From: Tribonema minus
Lineage: Eukaryota; Sar; Xanthophyceae; Tribonematales; Tribonemataceae
Direction of reading: 5' to 3'
DNA length: 64,000 nucleotides
NCBI GenBank assembly: GCA_017506865.1
Contig: JAFCMP010000147.1
Span: forward strand, 1-64,000
The position numbers and the translations under genes were made by a program. This document shows, one piece after another, positions 37,901-46,011 of this stretch (position 1 is the first letter of the stretch; each line of letters starts with the position of its first letter). Under the pieces are notes generated by a model. It was given only the letters and a program-made list of their open reading frames with translations. It was not told the origin of the DNA and did not search any database.

Positions 37901-37934
37901 CAGCTTCATCTGGCTCTTCTCCAGCTTCCGTCAT
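19655..37934 (-). CDS. CCDC39: CCDC39/FAP59 homologue, axonemal 96-nm ruler coiled-coil protein, 9 recognised exons
   Basis: Exons: 37122-37934, 36032-36285, 34547-34719, 32752-32943, 28997-29249, 27371-27581, 21906-22547, 21103-21324, 19655-20179. Phases agree at every join. The product is about 1,090 aa, almost all coiled coil. Segments collinear with animal CCDC39 include LQMNWNQGELEQWALAA, ELDRTAIAFKQLHKERQTLV, AEQLRQQELIYTAEFQIQQ, KYETLTKAFAPPEG, AYYIIAAAQRREELQREGDE and RALENTLQHLNARN. CCDC39 with CCDC40 forms the ruler that sets the 96-nm axonemal repeat and positions inner dynein arms and the nexin-dynein regulatory complex. An acidic ~190-residue N-terminal extension precedes the conserved part. 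Exon 7 changes frame three times at simple repeats (GC dinucleotides near 22350 and 22275, a G run near 21940) although its total length is a multiple of 3. Introns are huge and full of exon-end copies. It starts 157 bp from RPS21. Confidence 0.93.
20180..21102 (-). other. CCDC39 intron 8
   Basis: Starts at donor GTGAGC and ends in CCCCCTTGCAG after long C runs (G on the plus strand, 20183-20230). CA-rich and C-homopolymer tracts at 21008-21090. No gene seen. Confidence 0.6.
21325..21905 (-). other. CCDC39 intron 7
   Basis: Donor GTAGGT; the acceptor TTGTCCAG is preceded by a C homopolymer in gene sense (G on plus, 21332-21358). A partial repeat of the acceptor-side flank (G run followed by GTTGACTCGCCA) appears at 21360-21395 and 21437-21487. 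No gene. Confidence 0.6.
22548..26730 (-). other. CCDC39 intron 6, large non-coding part
   Basis: About 4.2 kb without any recognised gene. It contains C-rich acceptor tracts next to exon 7, a possible diverged tandem duplication (22.85-23.96 and 24.06-25.08 kb), and short CCCTAA/TTAGGG tracts at 22917-22945, 25094-25145 and 25763-25818. Reading frames here are short and show no family motif. Confidence 0.5.
22850..25080. repeat. Possible diverged tandem duplication of about 1.1 kb in CCDC39 intron 6
   Basis: The stretch around 22899-22980 (CTCACAGACAAAGGTAGGTT, then GTTAGGATGG) recurs at 24126-24200, and scattered further matches appear in the same order downstream up to about 23950 and 25080. 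Similarity outside the anchor is low, so the extent of the copies is uncertain. Confidence 0.45.
26738..27370 (-). repeat. Array of copies of the CCDC39 exon 6 3' end with its splice donor
   Basis: Four degenerate copies lie at about 26738-26812, 26878-26955, 27046-27125 and 27186-27268; the genuine exon end is at 27366-27440. Spacing is about 140-180 bases. Each contains roughly 70 bases of exon (coding for EQLRQQELIYTAEFQIQQ-like peptide) followed by GTGAG, GTGGG or GTGAC at the splice position. Copies are separated by GCC/CGG trinucleotide tracts and an ATATACTATCCATT-like word. The copy at 27186 could be read in frame as a cassette of 26 codons from an AG at the position of TATGCGAG; the copy at 27046 has a 1-base deletion that breaks the frame. 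Whether any is spliced in cannot be told. Confidence 0.88.
27582..28140 (-). other. CCDC39 intron 5, part without array
   Basis: Acceptor region of exon 6 (CGCGCAG) and about 550 bases with no recognised gene. A short open stretch near 27803-27850 with a good GTACGT donor resembles a mini-exon, but its phase does not fit. Confidence 0.5.
28140..28990 (-). repeat. Array of copies of the CCDC39 exon 5 3' end with its splice donor
   Basis: About seven degenerate copies, at roughly 28147, 28245, 28337, 28461, 28587, 28711 and 28855 (plus-strand left ends), precede the genuine exon end at 28991. Each has CTCACCTGCGCAGCTCGCCC or a variant (donor plus exon end in antisense) and about 55 bases of exon, then a linker containing AACAGCTACCCCTGCTGCAT. 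Spacing is about 90-145 bases. The copies nearest the true exon are the most similar to it. The linker is not part of the exon, so the repeated unit is exon end plus intron start. Confidence 0.9.
29250..30960 (-). repeat. Array of copies of the CCDC39 exon 5 5' end with its splice acceptor
   Basis: Copies of the exon 5 start (antisense GTCCAGCTCGTCCTCAAACT) occur at about 29432, 29630, 29862, 30050, 30270 and 30722, with weaker ones near 30480 and 30925; the genuine exon start is at 29249. Spacing is about 200-230 bases. Several copies keep an AG directly before the exon sequence and preserve a peptide like EFEDELDVVRSAL with replacements. Linkers share a GGCAAGGAGCGCTGCTGCAG-type block. This is the acceptor-side counterpart of the arrays on donor sides of this and other exons. 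Confidence 0.87.
30961..32751 (-). other. CCDC39 intron 4, part without array
   Basis: About 1.8 kb without a recognised gene. A short GGGTTAGGGTTA tract at 31894-31906. The segment 32286-32640 is GC-rich with open frames on both strands but no family motif. Confidence 0.5.
32944..33560 (-). repeat. Copies of the CCDC39 exon 4 5' end mixed with ACTAGGGTT repeats
   Basis: Plus-strand 33237-33330 repeats 32885-32975 (first ~55 bases of exon 4, the acceptor and flanking intron, including CCGCAACCTTCTTGCCCATG against CCGCAAACTTCTTGCCCACG). Around it, from 32985 to 33540, the word GCAGAACTAGGGTT or a variant recurs at least six times, along with GAGGCGAGGGTTTTTGTGGC. The ACTAGGGTT words resemble degenerate TTAGGG repeats. 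Confidence 0.8.
33561..34546 (-). other. CCDC39 intron 3, remaining part
   Basis: No gene recognised. A two-unit tandem repeat of about 50 bases occurs at 34038-34140 (shared word AATCTGCTCATTTTGA, ending GCCTCAG). A TTCAACTTCAACTTCAACT tract at 34511-34530 lies directly beside the exon 3 donor. Confidence 0.5.
34720..35534 (-). other. CCDC39 intron 2, part without array
   Basis: The acceptor of exon 3 (CTGAGCAG) is preceded in gene sense by a C-rich tract (G on plus, 34731-34760). The rest, about 750 bases, shows no gene. Confidence 0.5.
35535..36031 (-). repeat. Array of copies of the CCDC39 exon 2 3' end with its splice donor
   Basis: Five copies at about 35574, 35663, 35764, 35849 and 35944 (plus-strand left ends) precede the genuine exon end at 36028. 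Spacing is about 85-100 bases. Each carries CACCTGTGAGACAGCTTCTC or a variant, i.e. donor plus exon end in antisense, encoding an ELSLQIEKLSHR-like peptide. Linkers consist of TCAGAG hexamer repeats and a CATGTACCACT word. The true donor is GTAAGA while most copies have GTGCGA, so the decoys differ in strength. Confidence 0.92.
36286..37121 (-). other. CCDC39 intron 1
   Basis: About 840 bases, donor GTATGC, acceptor TCACCAG. No gene or exon copies recognised; the only clearly array-free large intron of this gene. Confidence 0.6.
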
Positions 37935-38091
37935 AGCTTCGATTTGATTACTACTCGATCATTCTTTGACGGTTACACACCCAAGAGGGTATACCGTAGG
38001 TAACCTTTCGGACAAGAAGTTGCGGATGTGAAGAAGCTGGCGTGCTTTAGTCTCTGTTGCCACCGCCCCGGACGCCCCAAGACTCGTCAAC
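37935..38091. promoter_or_regulatory. Probable bidirectional promoter of CCDC39 (minus) and RPS21 (plus)
   Basis: Only 157 bases separate the two divergent ATGs, so both 5' UTRs and core promoters must share this space. No obvious TATA box. A pyrimidine-rich stretch TAGTCTCTGTTGCC lies about 30-45 bases upstream of the RPS21 ATG, where pyrimidine-rich initiators of ribosomal protein genes often sit. Use as a promoter is inferred from geometry. Confidence 0.6.
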
Positions 38092-40442
38092 ATGCAGAAC
38101 GAGAGCGGCAAGGATGTAAGTGCCTCGCGCATTGCAGATGCCTCGCGAAGTCGGTGTGCCGCGCACTGTGGCAGTCCAATGACTGATTGACTGACTGACC
38201 ATATGGCTTTTCTCTGCTGCTGCCGTTGCTTTGTTGCCTCAGGTTGACCTGTACGTTCCCCGCAAATGGTGAGTGCGCTGCTGCGAAGGCTAGGATTGGA
38301 GTGGTGCGCTGCGAGGGCGGGTTGGTGTGGCGGGAGGCGCAAATGTGATTCATGGGGGACGAAACTGGAAGCAGAGCTGTAGCTGTCACCGTGACACTTT
38401 CACTGATATGGTGGACGTTCAGGAAGCAGGCTGCGTGAGCCAGCCTCATGGTTACAGCTGTCGCTGCCAAACAACTGCCGATTCCACATTGCTGTGTGCA
38501 ATTGGCACGCGGTTTGGAGTTCAGTATGAGAAACTTGCTAGCCGACGATGTTGCTGTGGCACGGTATATCTCCGCAAGAAAAATGTCACTGACAACTATT
38601 ATTTCTCAGTTCATTGCTTCAGTACATTGCTCGCTGCCACAGCGGAGCAGAAACTGCTGCCACTGTCGCCAAGGCCATGCAGCAGCAGCAGCACTGCATC
38701 CGTTACGCACAGCGGCAGCAATCATCATGCCATCAGCTGAACACTCTTTCTACAAAGTCTTTCTGCAAAGTCTTTGAGAGCCCGGCTGTCATGAAGTAGC
38801 TGCTGCAGCAGGTTGTCGGATTCAGGTGTGCGATGTCTGCAGGGTGGCACGGCAGCTGTGGCGCAGGTGGACGATGCGCCATCGCTCTTTGCAACAAATG
38901 TCGGTGTAGCTCATTGCGTGTTCTGTGCGTGCTGTGCCTTGCCTGCCTTTTGCAGCTCATGGACAAACAGGCTGCTGGTAGCAAAGGACCACGCCTCGGT
39001 GCAGGTACGCAAATCACCATCTTCAAAGTACCAGAGCGTGTACATGTTTGCATCGGCACCTTGCACAGACGTACACAGCTCTGAACCGCCACTGACCATT
39101 TGTAGTTGTCAGCTGCAGGGCGGTTCATGTCCGTACATCTCCGTCCTCAAGAGCTTGCACGCTCCCCCAACTGGTATTCCCTTCATCAAAACCATTGTTG
39201 TCATGATGCAACGAGGGCAGCTTGGCGGACTCTCAGTGCGGCGGTTCGTCATCAGAAGCTCAGCTGGCAGGCGCACATATGGAGCTGTAGTCTTTCACGT
39301 GGCGCTGTAGGCTGATACTGCAGTATGCTGGAATGGTGTGCTCACGGGCAGCACCCTCGAAGGCACTGCTTCGAAGGCGCTGCAGCGTGACTGCATGCAG
39401 CGCACGCAGCCGCATCTCATTTGATTGATTGTGCACCGTATCTCATCTCTCACACCTTGGACAACAGTGGACGTCATCTGCGGTTGTGAGGGTAGGACAA
39501 ATCTTGGCAGCAGCCGCTAGCCACGAGCAGCTGTCAGGCTGACGCCGCAAATGCCGTCACGGCGTCGACTGATCACGACATCTCTCCAGTGCGCGCTCAA
39601 TCGGCCCATCGACGCACTGCGGCGTCGCTCATCTGTTCAAGAAGGCCATCAGTCGAGCTGCAGACTTGTGTTTCACCATTGCCGTGCTAGCGGTAGCAAT
39701 GTAGGCCGCTGTCACAGTGCCAGGGGTTTCCACAGCAGTCTAGGCATAGACGGCGCTGACATTACTGCAGCGCTTGCGGAACGTCGTGGCGCGAGATGTT
39801 AAAGTAAGGCACGGCTCAGGCATTGCCAAACGGCCAGGCGCATGTCACTTACAATCGTACCTTAGCCTGCAGGCATGGCAAGCCTGCGTGCTGTAGACAA
39901 CCTTGACGAGTATATTCATCCATCATAGTCTCAGTCCACAATGGCCTTAATGTGCGTTGAAGCAGGTGCGCTTGTTTTCACAGCGCCGAGCGAGCCGCCG
40001 TGCCTGCTTTGCATGCGTGTAACCACGGGGCACTGGTTGTTTGAGTGACAACGCCGATTGCGCACCTATCGGCATGCATCATCTGGGCCCCTGTTGATCG
40101 AATCGACTCGGATCGCCCCGTGCGGTCCGACATGCACCCTCCAACGACATCTGCTCTTACGTGTGTGGGGAGGCAACACCCCAGCCCTCCCAGCATTGCA
40201 TCCCCCACCTGTCAACCCATCGCTGCTGTGCGCACGTGTCCCCGCAACGCCCGCTCACTACCGCCATTCAAACATGTTCGCTACAGATCAACGTGGCCAA
40301 GATCGACCCCCAGACCGGCGTCGCCACAGGCGCGCACGAGGTGTTCGCGCTCGCCGGCTTCCTGCGGCGCCTGGGCCAGTCCGACAACGCGCTCGCAGCG
40401 CTCTCGTCGCAGAAGGACGCCGAGGCACAGATTGCCGTTTAG
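38092..40442 (+). CDS. RPS21: Cytosolic 40S ribosomal protein S21 (eS21), 4 exons
   Basis: Exons 38092-38115, 38243-38268, 38956-39004, 40287-40442 join in phase (0, 2, 0) to 84 aa, the usual length of eS21. The sequence begins MQNESGKDVDLYVPRKCSW and continues with TNRLLVAKDHASVQINVAK, which match the conserved N-terminal half of the family; the C-terminal FALAGFLRRLGQSDNAL matches the last helix region. eS21 is a small-subunit component near the mRNA exit side and contacts uS2. All introns are GT-AG; the last is 1.28 kb, large for a ribosomal protein gene. A TGTAA word lies about 65 bases past the stop. It shares a short upstream region with CCDC39. Confidence 0.97.
38269..38955 (+). other. 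RPS21 intron 2
   Basis: About 690 bases, donor GTGAGT, acceptor TTTTGCAG. No nested gene recognised. Confidence 0.5.
39005..40286 (+). other. RPS21 intron 3
   Basis: 1.28 kb between a GTACGC donor and a CTACAG acceptor. I see no gene. I looked for C/D box snoRNA boxes, because such introns often host them, and saw no convincing pair. Confidence 0.5.
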
Positions 40443-42145
40443 GAGTGTCCTTCGCTTTGGGTAGGGGGGGGCAGCGTTTACCGCCGCCTGCCGCCGCGGC
40501 AGCGCGGGTGTAAACAGACGACCTTTGCAGCACAGACCGCGACCGGTCGCGTCTCCGTGCCTGCGTCTGTCTGTGCTCGTTGTCTGGATGTTTGCCTCGG
40601 CTTGCTGCACGGGCGCAGCGCTGCACGACTGACTGCGTGCGTCATGAAGGCAGGTGTCAGGTTAACACAATTGTCTACTGTACGGGTCTTACTGTGCTGA
40701 ACACGCTCGCATACCGGCACCTACATGTGCTGACTGCACCTACATGTCAAGGCTGCCTGCTCACGTGCACCGATGATGAAGTTGATTGGGGCGCATGTGT
40801 GCCGCGGACCGCCGCTGCCGGCTGCGAACAGGTCAAGTGCTTTAGACCAGCAGTTGATTCACCATTGCACTGCCTGAGGCAATGACGACCTGTGTCGGCA
40901 GGGTACCCACCTCCGACCACTGTGTCCTTCAGGTGGGCACTGGAAAACAATGCACTCTGTCGTGCGCCGTAATCTCATGTGCATTGAGAGGCCAACGATA
41001 TGCAGTACATGCGGCATTGATAACATCAGTCATGCCATTGGTGCAAGTGCATACGTGGTGACCACTTGAATCATGTACCACACGCAATGCTCATGTTGCT
41101 GGTGTGGGGCACATGCACCTGTCACCTGGTGTGGAGCTAGACAGCAGGAGATTCGGTCTCACGTTACCATGAGTTTATCTGAAACCGCAAATTATTGATA
41201 GTGTGCAGTGTGCCCTTTGGCTCTTGTTTCCGATTCACGCAACCTTGTGTGTGCTTGCCTTACAGGTACCCCTTGGGCCTTCCCAGCTTTGACGTCTTGC
41301 AGTCGAAGCGTTGTCGACGCGAACCCACAGATTTGCACCCTTTGCGTGGTTATGTTGACCAGGCCGAGGGCTCAGTCACTACCCTCACCATTGAGCTTGG
41401 CCCACTGTATATGAAGGCGGCAAAGATCAGCCTTCCATGCAGCTGCTCTTTGATGGCAGTTGCGTGCATAAAGTGACGAGGCATCATGACTTTGGGCATG
41501 GAAGTCAGCTCCACTATGTTGCCTGCTGATGATATTTTCTGGGCCACTGTTTGCCCCCCTCCAGGGACATCAAACGCCAACGTCAGCTTCTGGTAAACCA
41601 CTGCCCTGCAATTCGGCTGGCGGCGGTCACTGCTCGTCTCACATGTGCTGCCGCACCGTGTATGCTCGGGCAGTGCACATCAAAAGTCTTGCTGGAAGGA
41701 GCTGGGCATTCAAGCGTGCCTGTGTGCATACGGTACAGATACATGATGGTTCTAAACAGCCGGCGCCTCATTCGTCAGTGCATCATGGCGTCTCGTTGCA
41801 GCAGGTCATCAGATGCATGCTGGTAAATTACAGCAGCTGTATCAGTGACACTTGTGACATGTCGTATGCGACAGCAATAGCCGCTACTTGAAAGTGCCCG
41901 TCTTGGAGCAAGTGCTTCCCACGGCACGTAAAGGCAATCAAATCAGAAGTGTGCACACTGAACCAGATGAGATGCAGGTGACGGCACACAACGCCTGCTG
42001 TCACCACAACACCGCACAAAGACTCATGGCTGCATTTACACTCCCAAGGCACTTTATTATGCTGATGGCGCCATACCCTGACATGTGCAGCGTACTGCAC
42101 CACAGCAGATCCCGTGCAGAGCGTTCGCTGTCAAGTACGTATGCG
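40443..42145. other. Tail-to-tail intergenic region after RPS21
   Basis: About 1.7 kb of moderate GC. Open frames of 80-95 codons exist on both strands near 41195-41600 but none shows a family motif and they conflict with each other. Nothing else recognised. Confidence 0.5.
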
Positions 42146-42706
42146 CTACAAGGGCACACCTTCGCCGAATGTCTTGGGACTGGGTAGCTGCAGCTGCAGC
42201 AACCGCGCTACCTGCTTGATGTCATACCGTAGCGCCGCGTCCAGCACGTTTGCCTCCAGCGCTTCTGCTCGCTTGACGGCGCTCAGAGCAGCCTGCTCTT
42301 CCGCGCTCATGTCCCTGTAATCGAACGCCTGTCGCAGCAATATAGCCATCTCAGTCACGTCGTACTTGATCCCCAAGCCCTCGTCGAGGCCGTCAGTCGT
42401 CTGCCTCGCCAGGCCTAGAGTCCTCTTGTCTCGGATGAGCACGTTGGACTTCATCAACGTGCGCTGACCCAATGCAACAGTGGCGGACATCCACGGCGCG
42501 GCCAGCTCGTGCCTGCGGACCGTGCCTGCAGCAGGGTTGAAGTCCACATGCCGCACCGTGTGAGTCAACGACAAGGTTTGGTCAGGCGGGGGCGCCAGCT
42601 TTGCTTGTTGCCGACTGGACTCTCCACGGTAGGCGGATGCGTCCGCATAGGCGTCCTCGTAGCCTGGAGGGTCAAAGCCGACGCCGAGTCTTTGCCGCGC
42701 CACCAT
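42146..42706 (-). CDS. Unknown protein of about 187 aa (possibly the last exon of a longer gene)
   Basis: An ATG at 42706 (context GAGCATGGTGGCG) opens a frame to a stop at 42146. I do not recognise the family. The product is soluble-looking with mixed charge: a Tyr/Asp-rich N-terminus (GFDPPGYEDAYADASAYR), a central segment with strand-like spacing (TVRHVDFNPAAGTVRRHELA), and a helical C-terminus (ALEANVLDAALRYDIKQVAR). The base composition and lack of low complexity favour a real gene. The frame stays open upstream of the ATG to about 42841, and an AG acceptor candidate lies near 42726, so an upstream exon is possible. Confidence 0.6.
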   Translation of the reverse strand: MVARQRLGVGFDPPGYEDAYADASAYRGESSRQQAKLAPPPDQTLSLTHTVRHVDFNPAAGTVRRHELAAPWMSATVALGQRTLMKSNVLIRDKRTLGLARQTTDGLDEGLGIKYDVTEMAILLRQAFDYRDMSAEEQAALSAVKRAEALEANVLDAALRYDIKQVARLLQLQLPSPKTFGEGVPL

Positions 42707-43459
42707 GCTCTGGACTACATAGTTGCCACCTACACCTACAGAACCACAGTTACATCTGGTGAAACCAGTTTTTTTTTTTTTCCGAGTTGTTGAAACTTCT
42801 GCGCCTTGACCGTTGTGAGCCATGAGCAGATGTTTGAACACAGTTCGGCTGACATATATCCTGCACGTGCAATGAGACTATGGCATGCAAGCAACATGGC
42901 ACACGTACAACATGTGATGAGACACCCCAACAGGCACCTGGGCACCTCGGAGAGCACATAGCCTGGAAGAGAGGATTCTGTTGCTTTGCTTTTGGTGCTG
43001 TGCACCGCTGCCGCACTGTGCCGCTGCTGCGCTGCGCCGCTGCTGCGCTGCGCCGCTGCTGCCAGGTTCACGCAGAGCGAACCGCTGAGCTGCTCCCAGC
43101 AACGAGCTGATCACATTACATAGCATGCAACTTGACAGCGTAAAGCGCCGGCCGTCGTCACAGTGCCTCATCGTGTATGCACCGGTGCATGTGGAGGCCA
43201 GGCACTACCATCAGCTTTCATCTGCTGCAGGCAGTTGATTCGCAAGGAAACCGCTGCAGCCAGGCGTGCACCACCATGATCAGGTGCTGTTGGGCTGTGC
43301 CGCCTACCCGTGCCTGTCTGGTTCACAGTGCTTGCTCATCAGTGCATGCTCCTCCGTTGCCGCTCACAAAGCCGAGCATTAGCTCGCAGAGAGCGCTCGA
43401 CACTGGCACTTGCGCAAAAATTGCGCGTGCACAGCTCTCTGTCGCCCCACCCCCTCCCC
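42707..43459. other. Region between the 187-aa gene and the ADP/ATP carrier
   Basis: Includes a T13 homopolymer (42769-42781) and a short tandem GCCGCTGCTGCGCTGC repeat (43019-43062). May hold an upstream exon of the 187-aa gene. No gene recognised. Confidence 0.45.
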
Positions 43460-44816
43460 TCACCCCATCAGCACGCGGATCTCGTCAAACAGCACGAGCA
43501 TGAGCGCGCCGCCGACGCCGCGCACGAGGTTCGCGCTGAGCCCCCTGTAGAACCCCCGCACGCCCTCCTCGCGCGCGACCGTGCGCGCGCAGTGCCAGCT
43601 GCCCGCGTACAGCACGTCCGCGCGCCCCGCCTGCATCATCATGCGCCGCCGCAGCGTGTCGAGCGGGTAGACGGCCGTGCCCGCCGCCGTCGTCACCGCC
43701 TGCGCGAGCAGCCAGCGCTGCGCGACGGTGCCGCCGCGCCGGTCGCCCGCGAACGCGCGCACGAGCGCCGCGTCGTAGCAGCCGAAGTACAGGCCGCGCC
43801 ACGCGAAGACGCCCACGAGCGCGGCGTCAAACCCCCTGAAGACCCCCCTCCAGCCCTCCGCGCGCACGACGCGGCGCAGGCAGTCCACGCTGCCCGCGTA
43901 GAGGCGCTGCGCGCCGACGCCGACGTCGACGCCGACGCGCGTGCGCGCGAAGTCAAAGGGGTAGAGGACGACGAGCGACGCCGCGCCGGCCGCGCCGCCG
44001 ACCGCCACGCTGCGCGCGAGGTAGCGCCAGAAGTCGGTCTGCGCCGCAGGGGCGTCTGAGAGGAACGCGTCGCGGAATCTGCGCGGCGTCAGCGGCGGTG
44101 CGGGCTGGCGCGTGGCCGTGGCAATGGGCTTCGTTTATGGCGCTCGGCATTAGGTGTATGGGGCGGGTTAGGGCCTTTGTGTATTCACCACGTCGAGTAC
44201 TCGTGAAGGGTGTGCATGTAGCTGCTGTGAAGCTCGTGTTGAGAGGGTTATACCACTAGTAGAGTCTCGATTCGGAGTTACATTCAAGATGTTGGCAATT
44301 GCAATCACATCTACCAGCGACTTTTGAATAATAAGATGCGCACACACATTGTTTAACGCTTTTCATACCTGTCCCAAATGGTGAAGTTGAGGGCCTGCCC
44401 TGGGAAGTAGCGCGTTACGTTGGCAAGATTGCCTCTCCAGAAGGACAGCAGTCCTTGCTCTTTGTACACTCTCTTGAAGCAGTCGGACATGCCCTTGTAG
44501 CGCTCATGCGGTGCGATTTGTGTGCTGGCGTGCTGCACCTGCAGCAGCAGCTTTACTCGCTCCACCGGCGCTGCACAATACCGAAGACCAAGTGGTAAAT
44601 GACACAAAACGCAGTGTCCGCGGTCAGCAAATTGAATTGCACGGCACAGCCGCAAGCAACGCACTTGTTTAGCATGGCTGTCTGTCGGTCAATTGTGCGT
44701 CGTCACTGACCTATGATGGTTTTGCTGACGATGCCCGCCAATCCGCCGGACAGCAGATCATTCGCCAACTTGCGGAGGACTGTCTGCTGCTTACCGCCAT
44801 GCTCGCCGACGCCCAT
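43460..44816 (-). CDS. Mitochondrial ADP/ATP carrier (adenine nucleotide translocase), 3 exons
   Basis: Exons 44711-44816, 44369-44570 and 43460-44078 join in phase (1, 2) to 308 aa, the usual size. The three carrier repeats show their signatures: PVERVK, PFDFAR and PLDTLR. The last runs into RRRMMM, diagnostic for ADP/ATP carriers. Other conserved parts are [52 protein letters not shown] and [17 protein letters not shown]. It exchanges cytosolic ADP for matrix ATP across the inner mitochondrial membrane; no transit peptide is expected. The third exon is very GC-rich, which produces long antisense open frames that are not genes. Confidence 0.97.
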
Positions 44817-46011
44817 GCCGGGTGTCAGATCAGGGTGGGCGTTTCACACAAGAGAAGTCCATGTCAGTACTTCAAGTACTTGAAGATGGTGGATGAAGTT
44901 GAAGATGAAGTTGAACAGCTTTATCATAACATGTAGCAACGTCCATCCATCAACAGCTTCATCGCCCTCGACAGAGCACCGCCATTTATCTGGAGCTACA
45001 CCTACTACCCTTTCTGAACCAGGTGCCTGTTGTAAACAGTGTTGTTGCACACTTTGGACAACTTGTGTGCATGACAACACATACCAATACAATCAGAAGA
45101 CAGGCGATGAGCATGCAGCGATGCTTGACGAAGCATGCACCATGCCGCGCAGCAAGTCACACGTGCGCCTACAACATCACAACGGGACAGTAGCATGCAC
45201 ATGGCGCAGAAGACACACAGTGGCACAGCAAAACCGCTACTCTCACCTGCACCCAAGGAGACCATAACAAATGAGACGGGCACGCACAGACGCAATCCAT
45301 GAGAGAACAGAGCGACTCTCTTGCGCACGAGTTGCCATTCGCATGGTAAATCCACGTGCCCGGTCTGTGTTGGCGTGTGCAAGCAGCCCTGCGGCGAGCA
45401 CACGCGCACAGCAGCGGGGCAGACGTTCCCCGCAATTTCTCTATGTACAGGGTGTCATGATACAAGGGTCAGATCCGTCAGGTAGTGCCCACCCGCCGCG
45501 CTGGCGTGAATACCCTTTCAGGCAGGCATGCGCGCTGGGAGCGGGGGGGGGGGGCAATACGAAGCGATCACTGTGCACTGCGCTGACTTGCCAACTATTT
45601 GGTGGGGAGGGGGCCGGCTCAAGCTGCGCCGCTCGCGTACGTATGGTAAGCGGGGGCGCGGTCTTGGGTCTAATGGCCGCGACGCAAATGTGAACCGAAG
45701 TTGCTCGCTTGATCACTCGAGGGTTTGAGTCGCCCAATCAGGGGGTATGGGGGGGGTGAGGGCCCCATGCATGGAATCGAATTCATCTAGGGGGAGGGGG
45801 TTGTGGGGGGGGGGGGGGGGGGGGGGTGCTGCAGCAGCGCGCGCTCGCACTACACATTGGCGGTGATGCCGCGCCTGTGCACGGCGGCGCGCGCGCCGCA
45901 GCGGGTGAATTGCCGCTGCTGCTGCTCTCTTGACTCGTTCATCATCTCTCGGCCTGCTTCGCACTTGCGGCACGCGCCGTTACCCAGCTCTTTGACCTCG
46001 CCTCTACTCAC
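44817..46011. other. Intergenic region upstream of the ADP/ATP carrier
   Basis: Promoter side of the carrier and 3' flank of the next gene. G homopolymers at 45541-45552 and 45803-45828, and TTGAAG-type repeats at 44896-44916. Short open frames without family motifs. Confidence 0.5.

Noticed and set aside
38116..38242. C/D box snoRNA in RPS21 intron 1 (several CTGA words)
   Set aside because: CTGA words come from a GACTGA repeat and there is no matching RTGATGA box or terminal stem.
41350..41601. Minus-strand open stretch of about 80 codons with an ordered-looking peptide
   Set aside because: No family match, no convincing splice partners, and a conflicting plus-strand frame over the same bases.
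43310..44059. Plus-strand frame of 249 codons over the ADP/ATP carrier
   Set aside because: It lies antisense to a certain gene and shows no domain.
45665..45745. tRNA-like T-arm sequence (GGGTTTGAGTCGCCC)
   Set aside because: The stem does not pair and no D-arm or acceptor stem could be fitted.
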